Source: Amarobacillus sp046328225
GTDB lineage: Bacteria > Chloroflexota > Dehalococcoidia > Tepidiformales > Tepidiformaceae
Direction: 5' to 3'
Length of the DNA: 64,000 nucleotides
NCBI GenBank assembly: GCA_046328225.1
Contig: JAXLWZ010000002.1
Location: 196,377 to 260,376 of the forward strand
The position numbers and the translations under genes were made by a program. Shown here one piece after another: positions 15,913 through 23,914 of this stretch. The first letter of the stretch is position 1, and each line of letters begins with the position of its first letter. Below the pieces are notes generated by a model. The model did no database searches. It saw nothing but the letters and a program-made list of their open reading frames with translations, and was not told the DNA's origin.

Positions 15913-17475
15913 ATGCGCGAAGAATCCGACGACGTCCTGCTCGCACGCGCGCGTGGCGGCGATGAATCCGCCTTCCACGCCCTCGCCGCGCGCCATCTCC
16001 CCGAGCTCTACGACTTCGCATCCCACCTCACCGCCGACCCCGCGAAGGCGGCCTCCGTCACCGTCTTCGCCCTCCGCCGCGCGACCAACAGCCTCGAACC
16101 GGACCACCGCGACCCCCGCGAATGGCTGCTGACGCTCGTCCGCGATGTCGCCCTCGAACGGCTCCCCGAGCGCGCCGGGGACGAAGCGCCGCCCACGCCG
16201 CCCGCCGTCGATGAGGCGCTCCTCCCGCTCGAGCACGACGAGCGCGTCGCGAGCAGCATGGCGGCCGCCGTGCAGGCCGGGCTCGGCGCGATCCCGCTGG
16301 CGCAGCGCTCCCTGCTCCTGCTCGCCACCCGCCACGGCTTCGATGCGAAGGAGCTGGCCGCGGCGGCGGGCATGAGTGGCGAAAACGGCGCGCCCCTGCT
16401 CCATCGCCTGCGCGCCATGGCCGAGGAGCGCCTCCGCTTCGCCGCGCTCGCCCAGGCCTGCCCGGATCTCGCCGCCATCCTCGCCCGCGAGTCCGCCGAG
16501 GGGCTCCATTGGCGCGACATCCGCGTCCTCGCCGTCGACCACGCGCACGCCTGCCAGCGCTGCGCACGGCGGGGCGACCGCCTCGTGCCCGGCCTCGCCG
16601 TCGTGACCGCGCTCGCGACCATCACCCCCGAACCGGCGACGGCGGCGGCGATTCTCGCGCGGCTCAAGGGCCAGTGGCCCGGCGCCGCCCCCTCCCCCGC
16701 CGATGAGCCCGTGGCCGCCGAGCCCGCGTTCCGGCGCCGGGGACTCGCCTGGGCGGCTCCACTCTGTCTCGCCGCCGGTGGGTTGGCCCTGGCGCTCCTG
16801 CTCCCTGCGAGCCCCGTCGCGCTGACCCGTGACCGCAGCATCCGCGGCCCCGCCATCATCGTGGGCGCATCGATGACGCCGGCCGAGGTCGTGCAGGTGA
16901 CGGTCATCACGCCGACACCGCCGCCGGTCACGGTGACGGCGACGGTGGCGCCGTCCGCGTCAGCGTCCCCATCGGCATCTCCCGGCGGCACGGCCCCCGT
17001 GGGCATCCCCTCCGCGACGGCCGCGGCGCCGACGGCCACACGCCCCCCGGGGACGCCATCGCCCGCGGCCAGCGCTACCGCGACACCCATCGCACCCACG
17101 CCGACGGCGACACCGGCGCCCCCCACGCCCACGCCGCTCCCGCCCACGGCCACGCCTGTCCCGCCGACGCCGACCGCCTGCCCGGGGTCGCTTTCGGCGA
17201 ACTCGGCGGTGGTGGGCGCTGCGCCGGGGGTGCGCGCGTCGTTCGTGCTTTCGAACAGCGGCTGCGACCCCGTCGCCTTCGCGGTCGCGAGCCTCACCGA
17301 TTGGGTCAGCGTCGAAGCGCCGCTCGTGACCAGCGTGCCCGGCTTCGCGAGCGTGCAGGTGTTCTTCACGGCGAACCCGCCGCCGGGCACGGGCAGCATC
17401 ATCGGGACCATCCGCGTGAGCCCCGCGGGGCAGGCCGCCTTCGATGTCCAGGTGCAGGTGTTCCGCGGCTCCTGA
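15913..17475 (+). CDS. Sigma-70-like protein fused to membrane anchor and exported domain
   Basis: 520 residues from ATG 15913. The first 180 residues resemble an ECF sigma factor (DDVLLARARGGDESAFHALAARH, then QRSLLLLATRHGFDAKELAAAAG). Around 205-220 is HACQRCARR, which recalls a zinc-finger anti-sigma motif. A membrane helix follows at about 280-300, a Pro/Thr-rich linker at about 328-420, and a C-terminal Ig-like beta domain (425-520; GVRASFVLSNSGCDPVAF). Sigma, possible anti-sigma element and external sensor thus lie in one chain. Whether it still binds RNA polymerase is unknown. Upstream is the repeat-bearing region, downstream metY. Confidence 0.75.
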   Translation: MREESDDVLLARARGGDESAFHALAARHLPELYDFASHLTADPAKAASVTVFALRRATNSLEPDHRDPREWLLTLVRDVALERLPERAGDEAPPTPPAVDEALLPLEHDERVASSMAAAVQAGLGAIPLAQRSLLLLATRHGFDAKELAAAAGMSGENGAPLLHRLRAMAEERLRFAALAQACPDLAAILARESAEGLHWRDIRVLAVDHAHACQRCARRGDRLVPGLAVVTALATITPEPATAAAILARLKGQWPGAAPSPADEPVAAEPAFRRRGLAWAAPLCLAAGGLALALLLPASPVALTRDRSIRGPAIIVGASMTPAEVVQVTVITPTPPPVTVTATVAPSASASPSASPGGTAPVGIPSATAAAPTATRPPGTPSPAASATATPIAPTPTATPAPPTPTPLPPTATPVPPTPTACPGSLSANSAVVGAAPGVRASFVLSNSGCDPVAFAVASLTDWVSVEAPLVTSVPGFASVQVFFTANPPPGTGSIIGTIRVSPAGQAAFDVQVQVFRGS

Positions 17476-17496
17476 GCGCCTTCGCCGGCGGAATTC

Positions 17497-17525
17497 TTGA
17501 CTCACTCGCTCGACTTCCATACGTT
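17497..17525 (+). promoter_or_regulatory. Promoter of metY
   Basis: TTGACT (17497-17502) and TACGTT (17520-17525) are spaced by exactly 17 bases, just downstream of the preceding stop codon. The leader to the metY ATG is then only about 35 nt, leaving no room for a SAM riboswitch. Confidence 0.65.
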
Positions 17526-17567
17526 CGGGAGCATTCGCGCCCGCGCGCGCCCCCAGGAGTTCCCCAC

Positions 17568-18857
17568 ATGCACTTCGAGACGCTGCAGTTGCACGCCGGA
17601 CAACAGCCCGACCCCACCACCGGGTCGCGCGCGGTCCCCATCTACCAAACGACGTCCTACGTCTTCAACGATGCCGAACACGGCGCGCGCCTCTTCGCGC
17701 TCCAGGAATTCGGCAACATCTACACGCGCATCATGAACCCCACGAACGACGTCTTCGAACAGCGCATGGCCGCGCTCGAAGGCGGCATCGCCGGGCTCGC
17801 GACCTCGTCCGGGCAGTCCGCGCAGCTGCTCGCCTTCGCCACCATCTGCCAGGCCGGCGATAACATCGTCTCCACCTCGAACCTCTACGGCGGCACCTAC
17901 AACCAGTTCAAGGTCGCCTTCCCCCGCCTCGGCATCAACGTGAAGTTCGTCGAAGGCGATGACCCGGAGGCGTTCCGCGCCGCCATCGATGGCAACACCA
18001 AGGCGCTCTACGTCGAGACCTTCGGCAACCCCCGCCTGAACGTGCCGGATTTCCCCGCCATCGCGAAGGTCGCCCACGACAACGGCATCCCCTTCGTGGT
18101 CGATAACACCTTCGGCGCCGGCGGCTACCGCTGCCGCCCGCTCGAGCACGGCGCCGACATCGTCGTCGAATCCACCACCAAGTGGATCGGCGGCCACGGC
18201 CTGAGCATCGGCGGCATCATCATCGATAGCGGCAAGTTCAACTGGGGCAACGGCAAGCACCCCATGTTCACCGAGCCCAGCGAGGGCTACCACGGCATGA
18301 AGTTCTGGGAGGTCTTCGGCGACTTCCCCGGCATGGGCAACATCGCCTTCGCCATTCGCGCCCGCGTCGAAGGCCTTCGCGACCTCGGCATGTGCCAGGC
18401 GCCGATGAACTCGTTCCTCAACCTCGTCGGCCTCGAAACGCTTTCGCTGCGCGTCGAACGGCACGATGAGAACGCGATGAAGCTCGCCCTCTGGCTGCAG
18501 AAGCACCCGAAGGTGAACTGGGTGAACTACCCGGGCCTGCCGGACCACCCGTACCACGAGAACGCGAAGAAGTTCCTGCGCCACGGCGCCTTCGGTTCGA
18601 TCCTGAACTTCGGCATCGAAGGCGGCATGGAGGCCGGCAAGAAGTTCATCAGCCAGGTCAAGCTCGCCAGCCTGCTCGCGAACGTGGGCGACGCCAAGAC
18701 GCTCGTCATCCACCCCGCCTCGACGACGCACCAGCAGCTCGGCGAGGACGAACAGCTCACCAGCGGCGTCACCCCCGACCTCGTCCGTGTCTCCGTGGGC
18801 ATCGAGCACATCGACGACATCATCGCCGACTTCGAACAGGCGCTCGCCGCCTCCTAG
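17568..18857 (+). CDS. metY: O-acetylhomoserine sulfhydrylase
   Basis: 429 residues of Cys/Met-metabolism PLP enzyme. CAGGAG lies 8 bases before the ATG. The family start FETLQLHAGQQPDPTTGSRA is clear; YGGTYNQF, VVDNTFGAGGY and the PLP-lysine motif VESTTKWIGGHG follow, with RVSVGIEHIDDI at the end. The length suits MetY (about 430) rather than the shorter cystathionine gamma-synthase. It makes homocysteine from O-acetylhomoserine and sulfide in the cytoplasm. metX, which supplies the substrate, lies 74 bases downstream, so the two form a methionine-synthesis operon. Confidence 0.93.
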   Translation: MHFETLQLHAGQQPDPTTGSRAVPIYQTTSYVFNDAEHGARLFALQEFGNIYTRIMNPTNDVFEQRMAALEGGIAGLATSSGQSAQLLAFATICQAGDNIVSTSNLYGGTYNQFKVAFPRLGINVKFVEGDDPEAFRAAIDGNTKALYVETFGNPRLNVPDFPAIAKVAHDNGIPFVVDNTFGAGGYRCRPLEHGADIVVESTTKWIGGHGLSIGGIIIDSGKFNWGNGKHPMFTEPSEGYHGMKFWEVFGDFPGMGNIAFAIRARVEGLRDLGMCQAPMNSFLNLVGLETLSLRVERHDENAMKLALWLQKHPKVNWVNYPGLPDHPYHENAKKFLRHGAFGSILNFGIEGGMEAGKKFISQVKLASLLANVGDAKTLVIHPASTTHQQLGEDEQLTSGVTPDLVRVSVGIEHIDDIIADFEQALAAS

Positions 18858-18879
18858 TCCCATTGGGACGGTGATTTCC

Positions 18880-18908
18880 GGGCTCCCGGCGGTAGCAGCC
18901 GGGAGCCC
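18880..18908 (+). other. Stable hairpin between metY and metX
   Basis: GGGCTCCCGG (18880-18889) pairs perfectly with CCGGGAGCCC (18899-18908) across a 9-base loop. No T-run follows, so it is more likely a processing or attenuation element, or a weak terminator, than a classical intrinsic terminator. Confidence 0.6.
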
Positions 18909-18931
18909 GCTGTCCGAAAGCTGAGGCTGAC

Positions 18932-20014
18932 ATGCCGAACGTCAGCAGCCCCTCGCTCGTGCAACCGCTGGGCGTCCTGCGTCTCGAAAGCGGTGCCGAC
19001 CTCGAGGTGGAGGCCGCGTACGAGATCTATGGGCGCCTTTCTCCGGCGGGAGATAACGCCGTCCTCGTCTGCCATGCGCTCACGGGCAGTGCGCGCGCCG
19101 CGGGCGAACAGGGCTGGTGGGACCCGCTCATCGGCCCCGGCGCGGCCATCGATACGAACCGCTACGCCGTCATCTGCTCCAACATCCTCGCCAGCTGCTA
19201 CGGCACCACCGGCCCGCGCTCTGTCGACCCGGCGACCGGCCGTTCCTACGGCGGCCGCTTCCCCACCGTCACCGTCGGCGACATGGTCGCCGTCCAGCAT
19301 GCGCTGATTCAGAAGCTCGGCGTGCGATCGCTCGCGTGCGTGACCGGGGGCTCGCTGGGCGGCCTGCAGGTGCTCGAATGGGCGGCGCGCTATCCCGAAA
19401 TGGCGCGGTCGATCATGCCAGTCGCCACCAACCTCGCGCACGCGGCGTGGACCATCGCCTTCAACGAATGCGCCCGCCAGGCCATTCGCAACGACCCGGG
19501 CTACCTCGACGGCGATTACATTCACCGGGGCACGACGCCCCATCGCGGCCTCGCCCTCGCGCGCATGATCGCGATGATCAGCTACCGCTCGGCGCAATCC
19601 TTCGGCGAACGGTTCGGCCGCCAGGTCACCCCTCCCGGCGAGGAGGACTCGGGCCGCTTCGAAGTCGAATCCTACCTGCACTACCAGGGCGGCAAGCTCG
19701 TCGAACGCTTCGACGCCAACGCCTACATGCGTATCACCGAGGCGATGGACGCCTACGACGTGGGCGGCGGCGTGCGCGGCGGGGCGCAGGCCGCGCTCGC
19801 GCCCTTCCGGGGCCCCGCGCTGGTCATGGGCATCGATTCCGACATCCTCTACCCCGTGTGGCAGCAGCAGGAGATCGTCGAAGTGCTGAAGGCGAACGGC
19901 AACGCCGTCAGCTACCGCGAAATCCACTCCGAGCACGGCCACGACGCCTTCCTGATGGAATGGGCCCAGCTCGATCGGCACATTCGCGAGTTCATGGCGG
20001 CGCTCCCCGCCTGA
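18932..20014 (+). CDS. metX: Homoserine O-acetyltransferase
   Basis: 360 residues of alpha/beta hydrolase fold. It has LVCHALTGSARA, the nucleophile elbow VTGGSLGGLQVLEWA, catalytic Asp in GIDSDILYP and His in EHGHDAFLME. RYAVICSNILASCYGTTGP is characteristic of MetX. It transfers an acetyl group from acetyl-CoA to homoserine; some family members use succinyl-CoA and sequence alone does not settle this. metY is immediately upstream. Confidence 0.92.
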   Translation: MPNVSSPSLVQPLGVLRLESGADLEVEAAYEIYGRLSPAGDNAVLVCHALTGSARAAGEQGWWDPLIGPGAAIDTNRYAVICSNILASCYGTTGPRSVDPATGRSYGGRFPTVTVGDMVAVQHALIQKLGVRSLACVTGGSLGGLQVLEWAARYPEMARSIMPVATNLAHAAWTIAFNECARQAIRNDPGYLDGDYIHRGTTPHRGLALARMIAMISYRSAQSFGERFGRQVTPPGEEDSGRFEVESYLHYQGGKLVERFDANAYMRITEAMDAYDVGGGVRGGAQAALAPFRGPALVMGIDSDILYPVWQQQEIVEVLKANGNAVSYREIHSEHGHDAFLMEWAQLDRHIREFMAALPA

Positions 20015-20023
20015 GGCGCGGTT

Positions 20024-20053
20024 TTGCCCGTCCCGCCGCCCTCTGGGTACAAT
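20024..20053 (+). promoter_or_regulatory. Promoter of tRNA-Ser
   Basis: TACAAT (20048-20053) lies seven bases before the tRNA 5' end, with TTGCCC (20024-20029) 18 bases upstream. Confidence 0.6.
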
Positions 20054-20060
20054 CGCGAGT

Positions 20061-20148
20061 GGAGAGGTGTCCGAGTGGTTGATGGTGCCGTTCTCGAAAA
20101 GCGGTGTGGCGCAAGTCACCGGGAGTTCGAATCTCCCCCTCTCCGCCA
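20061..20148 (+). tRNA. tRNA-Ser (anticodon CGA)
   Basis: 88 nt including an encoded CCA end. Acceptor GGAGAGG pairs with CCTCTCC, discriminator G. The anticodon loop is CTCGAAA, anticodon CGA, reading UCG. A long variable arm typical of serine tRNAs follows, then the T-loop GTTCGAATC. Confidence 0.95.
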
Positions 20149-20163
20149 CTCGCAGCGCTGACT

Positions 20164-20187
20164 GAAGCCCGCCACCCGGCGGGCTTC
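20164..20187 (+). terminator. Terminator after tRNA-Ser
   Basis: GAAGCCCGCC pairs with GGCGGGCTTC around a four-base ACCC loop, followed by a pyrimidine-rich but not pure T stretch, 15 bases after the tRNA. Confidence 0.65.
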
Positions 20188-20217
20188 TCCCTTCCCGGGG
20201 TTCGCTATACTCAACAG

Positions 20218-20784
20218 ATGGCAGCACCTGTCCGCGCGACGCGCATGACCCTGGACGAATTCCTCGCGCTCCCGGAGGAGAAGCCGTACCTGGAGTTCGT
20301 GAACGGGGAGGTCCAGGCGAAGGCCATGCCAAACGAGAAGCACGGCGCCGTCGTCGCGCAGCTGATCATCGCCATCGGCATCTATCTTCGCCAGCACGCC
20401 GAAGCGCGCATCGTTACGGAAGTCCGCCACGCAACCGTGTCGAACGTCGACCAGCGGGTGTTCCTACCTGACATAAACGTGACGCCGTCCACGCAGTATT
20501 CAGGCCCACCGCGCACCGGTCTCGTTCGCCAGCACCCCGCCTTCGCGATCGAAGTCCTCTCCCCGGAGGACCGGCCGGGGCGCGTCGCCGACCGCGTGCA
20601 GTTCTACCTTCGCAACGGCACGGCGCTCCTCTGGCTGGTCGACCCCGAGGACGAGAGCATCACCGTCTTCCGCCCGGGCGCCGAAGCACAAACCGCCGTG
20701 GCGGGGGACACGCTCGATGCCGCGCCCGTGCTCTCGGCCTTCTCCCTCGATGTCGCCGGGCTCTTCGCCGCCGTCCGCGACTGA
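20218..20784 (+). CDS. Uma2 family (DUF820) PD-(D/E)XK nuclease-like protein
   Basis: 188 residues from ATG 20218. The family pattern is present: MTLDEFLALPEEKPYLEFVNGEV at the start, LPDINVTP supplying the active-site Asp, FAIEVLSPED with the Glu of the D-ExK core, and LLWLVDPEDESITVF. Uma2 proteins are restriction-endonuclease-like, abundant in cyanobacteria and Chloroflexota, and of unknown role; many sit alone in accessory positions. It lies directly after a tRNA gene, a common integration site, but no integrase or attachment repeat is seen. Confidence 0.88.
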   Translation: MAAPVRATRMTLDEFLALPEEKPYLEFVNGEVQAKAMPNEKHGAVVAQLIIAIGIYLRQHAEARIVTEVRHATVSNVDQRVFLPDINVTPSTQYSGPPRTGLVRQHPAFAIEVLSPEDRPGRVADRVQFYLRNGTALLWLVDPEDESITVFRPGAEAQTAVAGDTLDAAPVLSAFSLDVAGLFAAVRD

Positions 20785-20796
20785 TCCCCCGGCGCG

Positions 20797-21816
20797 CTAC
20801 GCCTTCGGTTCGGCCGGGGGTTTGCGGCGGCGGCTCGGCTGCGCGCGAACCGGTTCGCCCTCGGCCTTCGGGTAGTGCGGCGGCAGCGGTGCTTCGCCCA
20901 TGCCCGCGGCCTTCTGCGCTTCCACCAGCGCGAGCAGCGGCTCCAGCGAATATGCCCGCGCATCGACGCCCGCGCCCGGGTCACCCATTTCGGCGTACCG
21001 CCGGGGCACCGTCGCGATGGTGAAGTCCGCCAGCTCCACGCCGGGCAGCTCCTCCCAGGTCACCGGGCACGAGACGCGCGCGTCCTTCGTCGGCCGGATG
21101 GAATAGGCCGAGGCCACCGTGCGGTCGCGCGCGTTCTGGTTGTAGTCGATGAACACGCCGTGGCGCTCTTCCTTCCACCATGCCGTGGTCGCGAGCGCCG
21201 GCACGCGCCGTTCGATCTCCCGCCCGATGGCGAGCGCGCAGTGGCGCACATCCGTGAACGTCCAGCGCGGCTCGATGCGCACGTTGATGTGGATGCCCCG
21301 CGATCCCGATGTCTTCGGGAAGCCTTCGCAGCCATGCGCCGCCAGTACCTCCCGCGCCACCAGCGCGACCTCCTTCACCATCGCGAACGTCGCCTGGGGC
21401 GTGGGATCGAGGTCGATGCGCAGCTCGTCCGGGTGGTCCACATCGTTCGCGCGAACAGGCCAGGGATTGAGGTCCAGGCACCCCAGGTTCGCCATCCAGA
21501 TGACGCCCGCGACGTTGCGCGCCACCGCGAGGTCGGCCGAGCGCCCGCTCGGGAAGGTGACGTGCGCGGTACTCATGTAGTCCGGCACGGCGGGCGCGCG
21601 CTTCTGGAAGAACGGCTCCTCCGCGGCGCCGTTCACGAACCGCTTCAGCACCGCCGGCCGGTCGCGAATGCCCACGAGCGCACCTTCGCCGACCGCGAGG
21701 TAGTAATTCACGACGTCGAGCTTGGTGTACCCCGTTTCGGGGAAGAACACCTTCGTGGGGTTCGTGATCGTCACGGCGTGGCCGCCCACGTCGATCTCCA
21801 TGGCGTCCTTCGGCAT
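20797..21816 (-). CDS. LigD-type DNA polymerase/primase domain protein
   Basis: 339 residues from ATG 21816 (an in-frame ATG at 21864 would add 16). It matches the polymerase domain of bacterial DNA ligase D: NPTKVFFPETGYTKLDVVNYY, metal-binding DELRIDLDP, KTSGSRGIHINV and SCPVTWEEL. In full LigD this archaeo-eukaryotic-primase module fills gaps in Ku-dependent end joining. Here it stands alone with a short basic Pro-rich tail; no ku, ligase or nuclease domain is nearby, so partners must be elsewhere or absent. Confidence 0.9.
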   Translation of the reverse strand: MPKDAMEIDVGGHAVTITNPTKVFFPETGYTKLDVVNYYLAVGEGALVGIRDRPAVLKRFVNGAAEEPFFQKRAPAVPDYMSTAHVTFPSGRSADLAVARNVAGVIWMANLGCLDLNPWPVRANDVDHPDELRIDLDPTPQATFAMVKEVALVAREVLAAHGCEGFPKTSGSRGIHINVRIEPRWTFTDVRHCALAIGREIERRVPALATTAWWKEERHGVFIDYNQNARDRTVASAYSIRPTKDARVSCPVTWEELPGVELADFTIATVPRRYAEMGDPGAGVDARAYSLEPLLALVEAQKAAGMGEAPLPPHYPKAEGEPVRAQPSRRRKPPAEPKA

Positions 21817-21959
21817 GGGCCTACGGTATTGCGCGCGCGGCCGTTTGGGGAGTGCCGCCTTCACGTGCGGGTGGCCCTTTCCGGTGGGACCGGCCGCGCG
21901 TGGAAGCGCGATCGCCGTGGCGTACGCTGGATCGAAATCCCACCCCCGAGGAGGCCGCG

Positions 21960-22769
21960 ATGCGCGAACTGCGCGGCAAGACCGCCGTCATCACCGGCGC
22001 GGGCAGCGGTATCGGCCGCTCCCTGAGCCTCGCCTTCGCCGGCGAAGGCATGAACATCGTCCTCGCCGATATCGAACTCGCCAACGCCGAGGCCGTCGCC
22101 GCCGAGGTCCGCGCGAAGGGCGTGCAGGCCGTCCCCGTCCGCTGCGATGTCTCCGACCGCGAGAGCGTGGCCGCCCTCGCCGCGCGCGCCACCGAGGCCT
22201 TCGGCGGCGTGCACCTGCTCTGCAACAACGCCGGCGTCGTCCCCTTCGCGACCATCCAGGACACCACACCCGCGAACTGGGACTGGACGCTGGCGGTGAA
22301 CGTGAACGGCGTGTTCAACGGCGTGAGCGCCTTCCTGCCGGCCCTGCGCGCCGCCGGCGAGGCCCACATCGTGAATACGGCCTCCATCGCCGGGCTGTAC
22401 GGCATGCCCGGGCTCGCCGCCTACGTGGCTTCGAAGTTCGCCGTCGTGGGCCTCTCCGAGGCGATGCGGTACGACCTCGCGCCGCTCGGCATCGGCGTCT
22501 CCGTGCTCTGCCCCGGGGGCGTGCGCACGAACATCGCCGCTTCGACCGAGCACCGCCCGGAACGCTTCGGCGGCCCCGTCGCCGTCCCGGTCGAATACCG
22601 CACGGCCGCGGCGGGCGCGAGTTCGATGGAGCCGGACGACGTCGCCGCCCTGGTCGTGCGCGCGGTGAAGGAGAACCAGCTCTACGTGCCGACGCACCCG
22701 GACACGCGCCCACAGGCCGCCGCGCGCGCGGGGCTCGTCGCCGCCGGGTACGACTGGCTCGGCGGCTAA
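21960..22769 (+). CDS. Short-chain dehydrogenase/reductase
   Basis: 269 residues from ATG 21960, preceded by GAGGAGG. Cofactor loop TGAGSGIGRS, LADIE after strand 2 (NAD-like), NNAGV, catalytic Ser in NTASIAG and YVASKFA. The C-terminal region (YVPTHPDTRPQAAARAG) resembles SDRs often found with lipid or xenobiotic metabolism genes, but the substrate cannot be assigned. It diverges from the LigD-like gene. Confidence 0.88.
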   Translation: MRELRGKTAVITGAGSGIGRSLSLAFAGEGMNIVLADIELANAEAVAAEVRAKGVQAVPVRCDVSDRESVAALAARATEAFGGVHLLCNNAGVVPFATIQDTTPANWDWTLAVNVNGVFNGVSAFLPALRAAGEAHIVNTASIAGLYGMPGLAAYVASKFAVVGLSEAMRYDLAPLGIGVSVLCPGGVRTNIAASTEHRPERFGGPVAVPVEYRTAAAGASSMEPDDVAALVVRAVKENQLYVPTHPDTRPQAAARAGLVAAGYDWLGG

Positions 22770-22886
22770 CGAGCGGAAGGGGTCGAAGGGGCCCACGCAT
22801 CCGGGCCGTTCGCGCGTGCCCGGCGGGCGTGCCACGGGCCACCGTACGGGCCAACCCGGGCGGCTGCTCGCCCGCCGGAGGCTCGA

Positions 22887-22988
22887 ATGGAAACCAATGG
22901 CCTGATCATGAGCGCGGTCCTTGGCGTGCTGGTCATCGGTTGGGGGATCTTCCTCTTCCGCTTCACCAGCAAGATGAAGGTCGACTAA
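22887..22988 (+). CDS. 33-residue single-span membrane microprotein
   Basis: A short frame preceded by GGAGG six bases upstream encodes METNGLIMSAVLGVLVIGWG followed by IFLFRFTSKMKVD. It is one hydrophobic helix with a basic C-terminal end, the layout of small membrane-complex subunits or regulators. No family recognised. It stands alone between an SDR and the rplJ promoter. The strong binding site and ideal membrane span support it; no homology was checked. Confidence 0.55.
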   Translation: METNGLIMSAVLGVLVIGWGIFLFRFTSKMKVD

Positions 22989-23095
22989 GGGACGCCTGGC
23001 CGCCGCCCCTTGCCGCGGAGCGAACGCGGATGGTGGCGCCGTACCTCCTGTGTGGCCTGCGAAGGCGACCGGCGCGGCAGGGCGTGCGCGCCCGG

Positions 23096-23124
23096 TTGTC
23101 CGCGACGAAGACAACCCGTACGAT
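23096..23124 (+). promoter_or_regulatory. Promoter of rplJ-rplL
   Basis: TTGTCC (23096-23101) and TACGAT (23119-23124) are exactly 17 bases apart and precede the L10 leader. Confidence 0.65.
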
Positions 23125-23130
23125 AATCCG

Positions 23131-23250
23131 GTCAACTGAAGAGCCAGAGACCGCAGGTCCCGATGCGACCCGCCACCCGGCGGGGGGATAAGCCGAAAGG
23201 CGCCTGCCGAGGCGGAGTTCCGGCGATGTGGCCCGTGTGGCCTCGCCGTT
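23131..23250 (+). promoter_or_regulatory. Ribosomal protein L10 leader
   Basis: The sequence from AGACCGCAGGTCC (near 23150) to CGCCTGCCGAGGCG (near 23201) carries the conserved CTGCCGAGG block of L10 leaders, where L10 or the L10-L12 complex binds and represses the operon. The stretch 22989-23095 upstream holds nothing I recognise. Confidence 0.75.
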
Positions 23251-23254
23251 CGTT

Positions 23255-23284
23255 CCCTGCCCCGGCGGCAGGGATTTTCGTTTT
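23255..23284 (+). terminator. Intrinsic terminator (attenuator) before rplJ
   Basis: CCCTGCC (23255-23261) pairs with GGCAGGG (23267-23273), followed by ATTTTCGTTTT. It lies between the L10 leader and the rplJ start, so L10 feedback here probably acts by transcription attenuation. Confidence 0.75.
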
Positions 23285-23344
23285 CCGGGCTTCCCATTCC
23301 GGGGCCGCGATTGTGCCGCCCCCGTTCATCATCGGAGGACGCTT

Positions 23345-23866
23345 ATGCCGACCGCACGGAAGGCCGCAATGCTGGAGGAAATCCAGGACCGCATGGCGCG
23401 GGCCTCGGTCCTCATCAGCGCCGATTACCGCGGTCTCACCGTCGCCCAGCTCACCGAACTTCGCCGCGCCCTGCGCCCGGCGAACGTCGAGGTGAAGATC
23501 GTCAAGAACACGCTGGCCTCCATGGCCGCGAAGGCCGCCGGCCACCCGGAAATGGCCGACGTCGTCCAGGGGCCCACCGCCATCGCCTTCGGCCTTGGAG
23601 ACCCGGTGCAGCCCGTGAAGCTGCTCACCGAACACCTCCGCGCCCGCCGCATGCAGATCACGATTCACGGCGGCTGGCTCGAAGGGAAGGTGCTGAACCG
23701 CGCCGAGCTGGAAAGCATCGCCACCCTGCCCTCGCGCGAACAGCTCGTGGCCGAGGTCGTGGGCAAGCTGAAGAGCCCGCTCTACAACTTCTCGGGGCTG
23801 CTCCAGTCCACCATCCGCAACTTCGCCGGGCTCATCGATGCCCGCGCCCAGCAGCTCGAGGCCTAG
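23345..23866 (+). CDS. rplJ: 50S ribosomal protein L10
   Basis: 173 residues from ATG 23345, preceded by GGAGG. The L10 N-terminal domain is clear (ASVLISADYRGLTVAQLTELRRAL, VEVKIVKNTLASMAA, GPTAIAFGLGDPVQPVKLL). The C-terminal helix that anchors L7/L12 dimers ends the protein (LLQSTIRNFAGLIDARAQQLE). It forms the base of the ribosomal stalk. rplL follows after 48 bases; rplK and rplA are not upstream, so this is a separated rplJL unit. Confidence 0.96.
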   Translation: MPTARKAAMLEEIQDRMARASVLISADYRGLTVAQLTELRRALRPANVEVKIVKNTLASMAAKAAGHPEMADVVQGPTAIAFGLGDPVQPVKLLTEHLRARRMQITIHGGWLEGKVLNRAELESIATLPSREQLVAEVVGKLKSPLYNFSGLLQSTIRNFAGLIDARAQQLEA

Positions 23867-23900
23867 TGCGGCGCCCCGCCCGCTCGCCCCGCATCACACA

Positions 23901-23914
23901 GAAGGAGATATACC
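23901..23914 (+). promoter_or_regulatory. Very strong ribosome binding site of rplL
   Basis: GAAGGAGATATACC directly precedes the GTG start. The same 14 bases occur in the phage T7 gene 10 leader used in expression vectors. Here it fits the need to make L7/L12 in several copies per ribosome, and it decides the GTG start. Confidence 0.85.

Noticed and set aside
17476..17567. SAM riboswitch upstream of metY
   Set aside because: Only about 35-40 nt of leader lie between the promoter and the start, too short for any SAM riboswitch class, and no conserved core is seen.
20061..20784. Genomic island integrated at tRNA-Ser
   Set aside because: No integrase and no repeated tRNA 3' end downstream; the Uma2 gene alone is weak evidence.
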